10,171 bases of DNA. Origin: Ramlibacter sp. (lineage in GTDB: Bacteria; Pseudomonadota; Gammaproteobacteria; Burkholderiales; Burkholderiaceae_C). Location: assembly GCA_023701085.1 (NCBI GenBank), contig JAMPXR010000053.1, positions 1-10,171 of the forward strand. Direction: 5' to 3'. A model generated the notes under the pieces. That model was not told the origin of the DNA, did no database searches, and saw only the letters and a program-made list of their open reading frames with translations. Of the stretch, positions 1 to 5,883 are shown piece by piece. Position 1 is the first letter of the stretch; every line of letters starts with the position of its first letter. The position numbers and the translations under genes are program-made.

Positions 1-209
1 CGACCACGCCATCGAGCTGCTTCTTTTCGCGGCCGAGTTCCTGCGCCTTCTTCGGGTCGTTCCAGACCTGCGGGTCCTCGAGCGAGGCGTTGACCGTCCT
101 CAGTCGCTCCGATTTGGCATCGAAGTCAAAGATACCCCCGAAGGGCTTGCGTGCGGGCCGAGAGATCGGCGAGCCGGCCGCCGATCAGATTGATGCGTTC
201 TGCTTCCAT
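1..209 (-). CDS. prfB: Peptide chain release factor 2 (RF2), N-terminal part, with programmed +1 frameshift
   Basis: RF2 recognises UGA and UAA stop codons in the ribosomal A site and triggers peptide release. Only the first ~69 residues lie in the window; the gene continues past the left edge. Reading from ATG at 209-207 gives [20 protein letters not shown] and then ALRGYL, followed by an in-frame TGA as codon 28 (128-126). Dropping one base (T at 128) restores the RF2 frame, which continues [20 protein letters not shown] and on to [21 protein letters not shown]. This is the classic autoregulatory +1 frameshift arrangement of prfB. The start is supported by an AAGGA Shine-Dalgarno 8 nt upstream. 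No convincing promoter is visible in the 118-bp gap upstream (210-327), so the gene may have a weak own promoter or be read from the Sel1-like gene. An automatic annotation would call this a broken gene; it is not. Confidence 0.95.
125..140 (-). promoter_or_regulatory. prfB: prfB programmed +1 ribosomal frameshift signal
   Basis: On the minus strand the sequence reads CGGGGGTATCTTTGAC. It has a Shine-Dalgarno-like GGGGG run, a 3-nt spacer (TAT), the slippery codon CTT, the in-frame stop TGA, and a following C that makes the stop a poor terminator. In the known mechanism, low RF2 lets the ribosome pause at UGA, slip from CUU to UUU and resume at GAC, so RF2 controls its own synthesis. It differs from the E. 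coli site by C in place of A before the G run. The Shine-Dalgarno-like pairing is therefore slightly shorter, but the spacing is identical. Confidence 0.95.
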
Positions 210-327
210 TTGGGAAATCCTTGGTTCGTGGGGCGTCGGACTGCCATGAGGGCGATCCGCGTGTGGATTGCCGTTGCCGGAAATCCATCCGAACCTGGGA
301 TTTTGGCACGGGCGCGAAGCCCGCCAG

Positions 328-1248
328 CTATTGGCGGAAGCCGCTCAGCTTGGCTTGCGCGCCGCGGTTGCCCATGGTGGCTGCGCGCTGCAGCCAGCGC
401 ACGGCCTGGTTCGCGTCGCGCGGCGCGGTCGCGCCTTCCATGTAGGCGATGCCCAGGAAGAAGCTCATTTCGCCGCGACCGTAGCGGATGCCGTCGGCCG
501 TCGACTTGCCGGAACGCCTGACCACCGCGGGGATGTCGCCCTGGCCGTTGGCGTAAGCGTGCATCTGCGAAATAGTGTCCGCGAAGAAGGTGTCGCGTGT
601 CTGCGATGCCGCGGCCTTGTCGGGCGCCTGGGTGATCAGCTCATCCGCGAGAACCGGCAACGCCTCGAAGGGGGTCATGCCAGCGACCATCCTGGGCGAA
701 TACCAGGCGCGCAGCATCACCTTGTCCAGCGCCATCAGGCCATCGGTCTTCCAGGGGAAGTAGCTCAGCACGGTTTGCCCGGCGGGATGCCCGCGCACGC
801 CCATCACGTGCATGGCCTCGTGGTAGGCACAGCGGCGCGCATCGCGCGCGCGCATCTGCACGACGGCCGAGTCGATCCGGGTTTCGGTGCGAAAGTCGAG
901 GAAGGTCACGCAGGGCTGGTTGTCCTCCAGCCGGTGATCGGCGGTGATTTCGACACTGACGTTGGCCACCTGCTCCGCGTTGGGCTGGTCGCTCACGTCC
1001 ACCAGCTTGATGGCCGCTTCGGCGGTCACGTCGCGCAAGGCCTGCAGGGTGTATTCCCGATGAGCCGAGGCCTGGACGCCATGGATGCGCACGCGCATCT
1101 CGTTTTCCCATCGCACGACCCGGGTGGGTGTACCGCTTTGGTGCCAAAGCACTTCCCACAAGGTCGCCAGATCCTGTCCGAAGTCCTGCGCCACGGCCGA
1201 GCAAGGCACAACAGCAGCCAGCAACAGTCCTGAACAAAGACGACGCAT
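328..1248 (-). CDS. Secreted protein with HExxHxxG motif and C-terminal Sel1-like repeat
   Basis: The product is 306 aa. Residues 1-20 form a signal peptide (MRR, a hydrophobic stretch, SAVA before Q21), so it is probably periplasmic or secreted. Residues ~30-230 resemble the DUF2927 type of uncharacterised secreted domain. This region contains HEAMHVMGVRGH at 143-154, a zinc-protease-like HExxH followed by a glycine and a third histidine. After a linker, residues ~260-306 form one Sel1-like repeat (LG..Y..G....D...A..W...AA..G...A), which usually mediates protein-protein contact. The start at 1248 is chosen because it puts the signal peptide at the N-terminus, with a modest GGGG Shine-Dalgarno 6 nt upstream. 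An in-frame ATG at 1296 would add 16 residues and cannot be excluded. The gene lies 118 bp upstream of prfB on the same strand. Function unknown; protease activity is only a possibility. Confidence 0.8.
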   Translation of the reverse strand: MRRLCSGLLLAAVVPCSAVAQDFGQDLATLWEVLWHQSGTPTRVVRWENEMRVRIHGVQASAHREYTLQALRDVTAEAAIKLVDVSDQPNAEQVANVSVEITADHRLEDNQPCVTFLDFRTETRIDSAVVQMRARDARRCAYHEAMHVMGVRGHPAGQTVLSYFPWKTDGLMALDKVMLRAWYSPRMVAGMTPFEALPVLADELITQAPDKAAASQTRDTFFADTISQMHAYANGQGDIPAVVRRSGKSTADGIRYGRGEMSFFLGIAYMEGATAPRDANQAVRWLQRAATMGNRGAQAKLSGFRQ

Positions 1249-1262
1249 CCGACACCCCGGAA

Positions 1263-1281
1263 ACACTTGTGGCTCAAGTGT
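1263..1281. repeat. 7-bp inverted repeat in the leader of the Sel1-like gene
   Basis: ACACTTG (1263-1269) and CAAGTGT (1275-1281) are perfectly complementary around a 5-nt loop. An outer pair, CCGAC (1249-1253) with GTCGG (1282-1286), could extend the structure. It lies directly upstream of the preferred start codon (1248), so on the mRNA it could form a hairpin next to the ribosome binding site. If translation begins at 1296 instead, it is coding sequence. Its role is unknown. Confidence 0.45.
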
Positions 1282-1285
1282 GTCG

Positions 1286-1301
1286 GTAGGACTCATCCTA
1301 C
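1286..1301. repeat. GTAGGA-N4-TCCTAC inverted repeat
   Basis: GTAGGA (1286-1291), the loop CTCA, and TCCTAC (1296-1301) form a perfect 6-bp inverted repeat in the leader of the Sel1-like gene. It covers the alternative ATG at 1296. A related inverted repeat with the same core occurs at 1462-1479. It could be an operator half-site pair, a dispersed small repeat, or an mRNA hairpin; the sequence alone does not decide. Confidence 0.45.
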
Positions 1302-1314
1302 GTCCAGCGTTTTT

Positions 1315-1320
1315 CCTCCT
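1315..1320 (-). promoter_or_regulatory. Strong Shine-Dalgarno AGGAGG at unusual distance
   Basis: CCTCCT on the plus strand is a full AGGAGG on the minus strand. The next in-frame ATG for the downstream gene (1296) is 18 nt away, beyond the usual 5-10 nt. The only near-cognate start at normal spacing is a CTG (1307-1305), which would open a 4-codon reading frame ending in TGA and overlapping that ATG. The motif may be fortuitous, or may serve a leader peptide or the longer form of the Sel1-like protein. Confidence 0.35.
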
Positions 1321-1348
1321 GCAAATTGATGAAACTCAAAAAATTGGT

Positions 1349-1377
1349 AATTTGTTGCGTTTCAGCAGCAATATCAA
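1349..1377 (-). promoter_or_regulatory. Candidate promoter of the Sel1-like gene
   Basis: The stretch ~1310-1377 is markedly AT-rich for this window. On the minus strand TTGATA (1377-1372; five of six matches to the -35 consensus) is followed after 17 nt by CAAATT (1354-1349; three of six matches to -10). The -35 overlaps the stop codon of the alpha/beta hydrolase gene. The -10 is weak and other registers are possible, so this is a candidate only. Confidence 0.3.
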
Positions 1378-2282
1378 TTGGTTACAAAGAACTCCTCGAG
1401 CAAAGTCGCGATTTTTTCCGGCTGGTCGTGGTGCAGCATGTGCCCTGCGTCCTGGAGGACCGTCCTACAGACGTAGGACACAGCCTTCAGGCGTTCGTGG
1501 TATTCGGCCAGGGTGTATTTGCCCTTCCACCACTCGGCCAGGTTGTCCTCCGCCGACTCCACGTTCAGCACAGGCGCGGTGATGGCGCCGTAGATCTCCA
1601 GCACCTCATCGACGCGATAGAGCTGTGCGTTGATGATCTTGTGCGCCGGGCTGCCGAGGACGCGCCACTGCCCGTCCGCGTCGGGCCTGGCCCAGTGCTG
1701 TGCCAGCCAATCGGCCTTGTCCTGGCTGAGCCGCTTGTTGGTCTTCATGAGCCGGCCTGCGACCCCCGCGACCGAGTCGTAGCGTTTGAGGTCGAGCTCG
1801 CCGCGGTGGAACGCCTTGAGCTGGTCCATCCACGCGGCATAGCGCTGCGGAGCCTGTGCCGGCTGGGTCGCCGGCATCCCGAAACCCTCCAGGTTGGCCA
1901 GCTTTCGCACGCGCTGCGGCCGCGCGCCCGAGTACAGCATGGCGATGTTGCCGCCCATGCTGTGGCCCACGAGGTGGACCGGTGCCCCGGGCGAATAGTG
2001 GTCGATCAGGAAGTCCAGGTCGGCCAGGTAATCGGGGAACCAGTAATTGTCCGCGTCCGGCCCTTGCGTCAACCCAAAGCCGCGCCAATCGGGCGCGACC
2101 ACGTAGTGGTCCTGCGCGAACGCATCCACCACGAACTGGTAGGACGCCGCCACGTCCATCCAGCCGTGGACCATGACGACCGGGACCTTCGCCGGGCCGG
2201 GTTCGCCCCAGACCAGCACGTGGTACTGGAGGTTGCGGATCGGGACAAACTCGCTGCGGGGAATTCTTCGGGGTTGGTACAT
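1374..2282 (-). CDS. Alpha/beta hydrolase
   Basis: A 302-aa cytoplasmic serine hydrolase of the alpha/beta fold, with no signal peptide. From N to C it shows the oxyanion-hole HGWMD (39-43), the PDWRGFG segment (64-70), and the nucleophile elbow GHSMGG with Ser108. A cap region follows at ~130-225, then the likely acid in SAEDN (Asp246) and the catalytic His281 in DAGHMLHHDQPE. The triad is therefore complete, and the length is usual for esterase, lipase or C-C hydrolase relatives. The substrate cannot be told from sequence. The start is uncertain: ATG at 2282 is preferred over GTG at 2288, and neither has a good Shine-Dalgarno. It diverges from the acyl-CoA synthetase gene across only 26 bp. 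That pairing could mean a shared role in acyl or ester catabolism, but this is inference. Confidence 0.93.
   Translation of the reverse strand: MYQPRRIPRSEFVPIRNLQYHVLVWGEPGPAKVPVVMVHGWMDVAASYQFVVDAFAQDHYVVAPDWRGFGLTQGPDADNYWFPDYLADLDFLIDHYSPGAPVHLVGHSMGGNIAMLYSGARPQRVRKLANLEGFGMPATQPAQAPQRYAAWMDQLKAFHRGELDLKRYDSVAGVAGRLMKTNKRLSQDKADWLAQHWARPDADGQWRVLGSPAHKIINAQLYRVDEVLEIYGAITAPVLNVESAEDNLAEWWKGKYTLAEYHERLKAVSYVCRTVLQDAGHMLHHDQPEKIATLLEEFFVTN
1462..1479. repeat. GTCCTAC-N4-GTAGGAC inverted repeat inside the hydrolase gene
   Basis: GTCCTAC (1462-1468), the loop AGAC, and GTAGGAC (1473-1479) form a perfect 7-bp inverted repeat about 85 bp before the 3' end of the hydrolase gene. It shares the TCCTAC/GTAGGA core, and an ACGTAGGA octamer, with the leader repeat at 1286-1303. 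It is the second copy of a small palindrome within 200 bp. Confidence 0.4.
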
Positions 2283-2295
2283 TGCCACGAATGAT

Positions 2296-2302
2296 AAGGA
2301 GG
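2296..2302 (+). promoter_or_regulatory. Shine-Dalgarno AAGGAGG deciding the acyl-CoA synthetase start
   Basis: AAGGAGG is followed by a 6-nt spacer and ATG at 2309. This is the best ribosome binding site in the window. It rules out the in-frame codons upstream, TTG at 2282 and ATG at 2291, as starts. It lies inside the 26-bp gap between the two divergent start codons. Confidence 0.85.
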
Positions 2303-2308
2303 CAGCTC

Positions 2309-4144
2309 ATGGCGCCCAGTCAAGGCAGGGACAACCACGCGCGCATGCACGCCGGCTTCGGCTGGCGGGTCCCCGAGTACTTCAACATCGCGCAGGCATG
2401 CTGCACGGAATGGGCGCAGCGCCCCGGCGCGGGCGAACGCATCGCGATCCGCGCCCACGGGGCCGGGCCCGGCGCGCAAACCCTGTCCTACCTCGAATTG
2501 CAGCGGCGCGCCGACGCGCTGAGCAACCTGCTCGCGAGCCTGGGCGTGCGCCGCGGCGACCGGGTGGCGATCGTCATGCCGCAGCGTTTCGAAACGGCGA
2601 TCGCCTATATGGCGGTATTTCAGCTCGGGGCCGTGGCCATGCCGCTGTCCATGCTGTTCGGCCCCGATGCGCTCGAGTACCGCTTGCGCGACAGCGACAC
2701 GACGGTGGCCGTGTGCGACGAAAGCTCGATCGCCAACCTGCTCGCGGTGCGCGCCCAGTGCCCGGCCTTGCGCACCCTGATCGGCGTGGGCGCGGCGGCG
2801 GCGCAGGCCGACCTGGGCTATGAAGTCGAGACCGGCCGGCAGCCGGCCGGTTTTGCCGCCGCCCGTACCAAGGCCGACGAAGGCGCCGTGCTGATCTACA
2901 CCAGCGGCACCACCGGCCCGCCCAAGGGCGCCCTGGTTCCGCACCGGGCGCTGATCGGCAACCTGCCCGGCTTCGTGTGCAGCCAGAACTGGTTCGGCTT
3001 CGCGCCCGGTGCTGATGGGACTCCCGCCCCCGCGCGGGGGAGGGCCGGGGTGGGGGCGGGCACGTACGGGGCAACGCCCAATGCTGGAGACCAGAACACG
3101 CAAGTGTTCTGGTCTCCAGCAGATTGGGCCTGGACCGGCGGGCTGATGGACGCGCTGCTGCCCACGCTGTATTTCGGCCGTTCCATCGTCGCGTACAACG
3201 GGCGCTTCAGTCCGGAGCTGGCGTTCACGCTGATGCAGGAACATGCGGTCACGCACACCTTCCTCTTTCCCACGGCCCTGAAGGCCATGATGAAGGCGTT
3301 TGCGCAGCCGCGCGCCCACTTCCGCCTGAAACTGCAAGCCGTCATGAGCGCCGGGGAGGCCGTGGGCGACGCCGTCTTCGCCTACTGCCGCGACCACCTG
3401 GCCGTCACCGTCAACGAGATGTTCGGCCAGACCGAGATGAACTACGTGGTCGGCAACTGTTCGATGAACGGATGCACCGACGGCGGCATCGGCTGGCCGG
3501 CCCGGCCCGGCAGCATGGGGCGGCCCTATCCCGGCCACCGCGTGGCCGTGATCGACGATGACGGCAACGAATGCCCGGTGGGTGTGCCGGGCGATGTCGC
3601 GGTCCATCGGTTCGACATCCACGGCGATCCCGACCCGATCTTCTTCCTCGGGTACTGGAAGAACGAGGGCGCGACCCGCGCCAAGTTCACCGGCAACTGG
3701 TGCCGCACCGGCGACCTCGCCACCCGCGACGAAGACGGCTACCTCTGGTATCAGGGACGCGCCGACGATGTGTTCAAGGCGGCCGGCTACCGCATCGGGC
3801 CGAGCGAGATCGAGAACTGCCTGGTCAAGCATCCCGCGGTGGCCAATGCCGCCGTCGTGCCCAAGCCCGACCGCGAGCGCGGCGCGCTGGTCAAGGCCTT
3901 CGTGGTGCTGGCGCCCGAGTTCGCGGCGGCGCGCGCGCAGTCCGGCGCGGCGACGGCGGGGTTCGACGAGCAACTGGTGGCCCGCCTGCAATCGCACGTG
4001 CGGGACAAGCTCGCGCCTTACGAGTACCCCAAGGAAATCGAGTTCATCGACGCGTTGCCGATGACCACGACCGGCAAGATCCAGCGCCGGGTGCTGCGCC
4101 TGCGGGAGGAGGAGCGGGCGAGGGCGGTGGGCGGCGGGGCGTGA
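2309..4144 (+). CDS. AMP-forming acyl-CoA synthetase with an in-frame repeat insertion
   Basis: The 611-aa enzyme belongs to the ANL adenylating superfamily. It activates a carboxylic acid to acyl-AMP with ATP, then transfers it to CoA. The overall look is of medium-chain or aromatic acyl-CoA synthetases; the exact substrate is unknown. Motifs in order are the P-loop YTSGTTGPPKG (197-207), FWSPADWAWTGGL (267-279), NEMFGQTEMN (369-378), and TGDL with the ribose-binding Asp469. They continue with the hinge and C-terminal domain entry GRADDVFKAAGYR (to 495) and TTGK with catalytic Lys590. All key residues are present. Residues ~232-265 (A-P-G-A-D through N-T-Q) are an extra low-complexity Gly/Ala/Pro stretch where relatives normally have a short linker. 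It is encoded by the repeats at 3021-3060 and 3076-3129. The frame is intact on both sides, so the gene is probably expressed, but effects on folding or activity are unknown. The start is set by AAGGAGG 6 nt upstream. Confidence 0.95.
   Translation: MAPSQGRDNHARMHAGFGWRVPEYFNIAQACCTEWAQRPGAGERIAIRAHGAGPGAQTLSYLELQRRADALSNLLASLGVRRGDRVAIVMPQRFETAIAYMAVFQLGAVAMPLSMLFGPDALEYRLRDSDTTVAVCDESSIANLLAVRAQCPALRTLIGVGAAAAQADLGYEVETGRQPAGFAAARTKADEGAVLIYTSGTTGPPKGALVPHRALIGNLPGFVCSQNWFGFAPGADGTPAPARGRAGVGAGTYGATPNAGDQNTQVFWSPADWAWTGGLMDALLPTLYFGRSIVAYNGRFSPELAFTLMQEHAVTHTFLFPTALKAMMKAFAQPRAHFRLKLQAVMSAGEAVGDAVFAYCRDHLAVTVNEMFGQTEMNYVVGNCSMNGCTDGGIGWPARPGSMGRPYPGHRVAVIDDDGNECPVGVPGDVAVHRFDIHGDPDPIFFLGYWKNEGATRAKFTGNWCRTGDLATRDEDGYLWYQGRADDVFKAAGYRIGPSEIENCLVKHPAVANAAVVPKPDRERGALVKAFVVLAPEFAAARAQSGAATAGFDEQLVARLQSHVRDKLAPYEYPKEIEFIDALPMTTTGKIQRRVLRLREEERARAVGGGA
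3021..3060. repeat. GC-rich REP-like palindromic repeat inside the acyl-CoA synthetase gene
   Basis: The inner part is a perfect palindrome CCCCCGCGCGGGGG (3027-3040). Alternative outer arms CCCGCCCCC (3023-3031) and GGGGGCGGG (3052-3060) are also complementary. The minus-strand segment CACCCCGGCCCTCCCCCGCG is the hallmark of a dispersed proteobacterial repeat usually found between genes (CCCTCTCC...GGAGAGGG with CCGGGGTGAGGG). Here it is translated in frame as part of residues 238-251. Family membership is from recall of that common pattern, not from a search. Confidence 0.7.
3076..3129. repeat. Long inverted repeat with GCAA loop covering the FWSPADW codons
   Basis: Left arm 3083-3099 (GCTGGAGACCAGAACAC) is exactly complementary to right arm 3104-3120, with a 4-nt loop GCAA (3100-3103). 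Beyond a 2-nt bulge (AG, 3121-3122), GCCCAAT (3076-3082) pairs with ATTGGGC (3123-3129). That makes 24 base pairs in all. The right arm encodes Val266 to Ala274 of the synthetase, including the conserved FWSPADW. The left arm encodes a nonconserved stretch ending NAGDQNT. No T-run follows, so it is not a typical terminator. Confidence 0.9.
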
Positions 4145-4284
4145 CGCCATCCGCCGCGTGCAAACGCGCGGTCACGGCGGGCTCGCACGAGGCCGCGTCG
4201 CGAGGTGTCACGGGCGCCCGCCGCGCCGGGCACGAAAATCGATTATTCTGCTTCGTTCCCCGCAACGCTCACTGTCGTTCCGCC

Positions 4285-5346
4285 ATGCAAGAAGTCCAGC
4301 TCGGCCAAAGCGGCCTGCGCGTCACGCCCGTCTGCCTGGGCACGATGACGTTCGGTGAGCAGGTGGGCGAGGCGGATGCGCACGCCATCCTCGACCGGTC
4401 GGTGGAGCGCGGCGTCAACTTCATCGACACCGCCGAGATGTACGCGGTGCCGGCGCGGGCCGCGACGTTCGGCGCCACCGAGACCATCATCGGCCACTGG
4501 TTCGCCAGGCGTCCCGGCCTGCGCGACAAACTGGTGCTGGCCAGCAAGGCCGCCGGTCCGTCGCGCGGCATGCCCTGGATACGCGAGGGCGGGGGGCTGA
4601 CGGCGCAGGACATCGCCGCATCCTGCGAAGGATCGCTCAAGCGGCTCCAGACGGATGTCATCGACCTGTACCAGATCCACTGGCCCGAACGCACGGTGCC
4701 GGCATTCGGCCAGATCTATTACGACCCCGCGAAGGAGCGCACCCAGACCTCCATCCACGAGCAGCTGGAGGCGCTGGCGCGGCTGGTGCGGCAGGGCAAG
4801 GTGCGCTACGTGGGGCTGTCGAACGAAACCCCTTATGGCGTGCACGAGTTCGTGCGCGTCGCCGAGCAGCACGGCCTGCCGCGCATCGCGACGGTGCAGA
4901 ACGTCTATTGCCTGCTCAGCCGCGGCCTGGAGAACGGCCTGGACGAAACCATGCACCGGCTGCAGGTGTCGCTGCTGGCCTATTCGCCGCTGGGGTTCGG
5001 CCTGCTGACGGGCAAGTACGACGCGTCGGGCACGGAAGGGCCGGACGCGCCCAAGGATGCGCGCATCGCGCGCTACGAAACTGTTCGCAGCCAGCGCTGG
5101 GGACGACCCGAGGCGCTGGCGGCGGCGCGCCGCTACAACGCGCTGGCGCGGGACCATGGCATGACGCCGGCGCGCATGGCGCTGGCCTGGTGCTTCACGA
5201 AATGGCAGGTGGCCAGCACCATCATCGGCGTGACCACGCTGGCGCAACTGGAGGAAGACCTGGACGCCTGGGGCACGACGCTGTCCGCCGAGGTGCTGGC
5301 GGAGATCGACCGCATCCGTTGGGAGATGCGCGACCCGGCGATCTGA
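4285..5346 (+). CDS. tas: NADP(H)-dependent aldo/keto reductase, Tas family
   Basis: The 353-aa product closely resembles E. coli Tas along its whole length, including LGTMTFGEQ...EADAHA near the N-terminus and AEMYAVPAR. Aldo/keto reductases reduce carbonyl groups with NADPH in a TIM barrel. The catalytic tetrad is Asp48 and Tyr53 (FIDTAEMY), Lys88 (ASKAAGP) and His132 (YQIHWP), all present. The C-terminal half has the expected YVGLSNET, VQNVYCLLSR and SPLGFGLLTGKY blocks, plus an ASTIIGVTT segment near the cofactor phosphate. The physiological substrate is not known. The start is ATG at 4285, giving the N-terminus MQEVQLGQSGLRV as in Tas; the Shine-Dalgarno is weak. The frame is open far upstream, but only because it overlaps the synthetase gene out of frame. 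It is followed after 26 nt by ybaK, so the two are probably cotranscribed. Confidence 0.93.
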   Translation: MQEVQLGQSGLRVTPVCLGTMTFGEQVGEADAHAILDRSVERGVNFIDTAEMYAVPARAATFGATETIIGHWFARRPGLRDKLVLASKAAGPSRGMPWIREGGGLTAQDIAASCEGSLKRLQTDVIDLYQIHWPERTVPAFGQIYYDPAKERTQTSIHEQLEALARLVRQGKVRYVGLSNETPYGVHEFVRVAEQHGLPRIATVQNVYCLLSRGLENGLDETMHRLQVSLLAYSPLGFGLLTGKYDASGTEGPDAPKDARIARYETVRSQRWGRPEALAAARRYNALARDHGMTPARMALAWCFTKWQVASTIIGVTTLAQLEEDLDAWGTTLSAEVLAEIDRIRWEMRDPAI

Positions 5347-5372
5347 GGATCGCCATCGCAAGGCGGGATGCC

Positions 5373-5864
5373 ATGGCCAGGAAGGAACACGTCAGCGAAA
5401 CGCCGGCCACCTCGCTGCTCAAGGCGAACAAGGTGGACTTCACCGAGCACCCCTATGAGTACCTGGAACACGGCGGGGCCCAGCACAGCGCGCAGGTGCT
5501 GGGCTTCGATCCCTTCACCGTGATCAAGACGCTGGTGATGGAGGACGAGAAGGGCAAGCCGCTGCTGGTCCTGATGCACGGCAACCGCAAGGTCTCCACC
5601 AAGAACCTGGCGCGCCAGATCGGCGCCAAGTCGGTCGAGCCGTGCCGGCCGGAGGTGGCGAATCGCCACAGTGGATACCTGGTGGGAGGCACATCGCCGT
5701 TCGGCACGCGCCGCGCGATGCCGGTGTACATCGAGGAAACCATCCTCGCCTTGCCCCGGATCGCGATCAACGGCGGCCGGCGCGGCTACCTGGTCGGCCT
5801 GGACCCGCAGGTGTGCGTGCGATTGCTGGCGGCGAAACCGGTGAACTGCGCGCTGGCAGAATAG
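5373..5864 (+). CDS. ybaK: YbaK/EbsC-family Cys-tRNA(Pro) deacylase
   Basis: A 163-aa cytoplasmic editing enzyme that hydrolyses Cys-tRNA(Pro), mischarged by prolyl-tRNA synthetase, in trans. The single YbaK domain spans nearly the whole protein. The essential lysine is Lys52 in the block FTVIKTLVM, and the glycine-rich substrate loop SGYLVGGTSPFG is at 100-111. A second conserved glycine segment, AINGGRRGYLVGL, follows. Length and motif order match E. coli YbaK (159 aa). ATG at 5373 is preceded by an AGGCGGG ribosome site. The ATG at 5368 is in another frame. The gene sits 26 nt after tas and 30 nt before plsY, all on +, suggesting one operon. Other deacylated substrates of the wider YbaK/ProX group are possible. 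Confidence 0.92.
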   Translation: MARKEHVSETPATSLLKANKVDFTEHPYEYLEHGGAQHSAQVLGFDPFTVIKTLVMEDEKGKPLLVLMHGNRKVSTKNLARQIGAKSVEPCRPEVANRHSGYLVGGTSPFGTRRAMPVYIEETILALPRIAINGGRRGYLVGLDPQVCVRLLAAKPVNCALAE

Positions 5865-5883
5865 CGGCCAAAGGGCTCAGGCC

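Noticed and set aside
126..128. prfB as a pseudogene because of an in-frame TGA
   Set aside because: The stop sits exactly in the conserved programmed frameshift site, and the +1 frame continues as normal RF2.
308..328. Terminator after the Sel1-like gene (CGGGC/GCCCG hairpin)
   Set aside because: The stem is 5 bp, and on the minus strand it is followed by AAAATCCC rather than a T-run.
3076..3129. Rho-independent terminator or attenuator inside the synthetase gene
   Set aside because: The stem is strong, but no T-run follows on either strand and the arm encodes conserved residues of the open frame, so an insertion or inverted duplication explains it better.
2069..4150. Long minus-strand open frame (693 codons) opposite the acyl-CoA synthetase
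   Set aside because: It is antisense to a gene with complete family motifs, is rich in Arg, Gly, Pro and His as expected from GC-rich shadow frames, and matches no family I recognise.
4145..4284. Regulatory region between the synthetase and tas genes
   Set aside because: I see a TATTCT -10-like hexamer (4244-4249), a 7-bp GTCACGG direct repeat (4171, 4207) and a GGCGGGC/GCCCGCC pair. No -35 fits at proper spacing, and the repeats are short enough to be chance.
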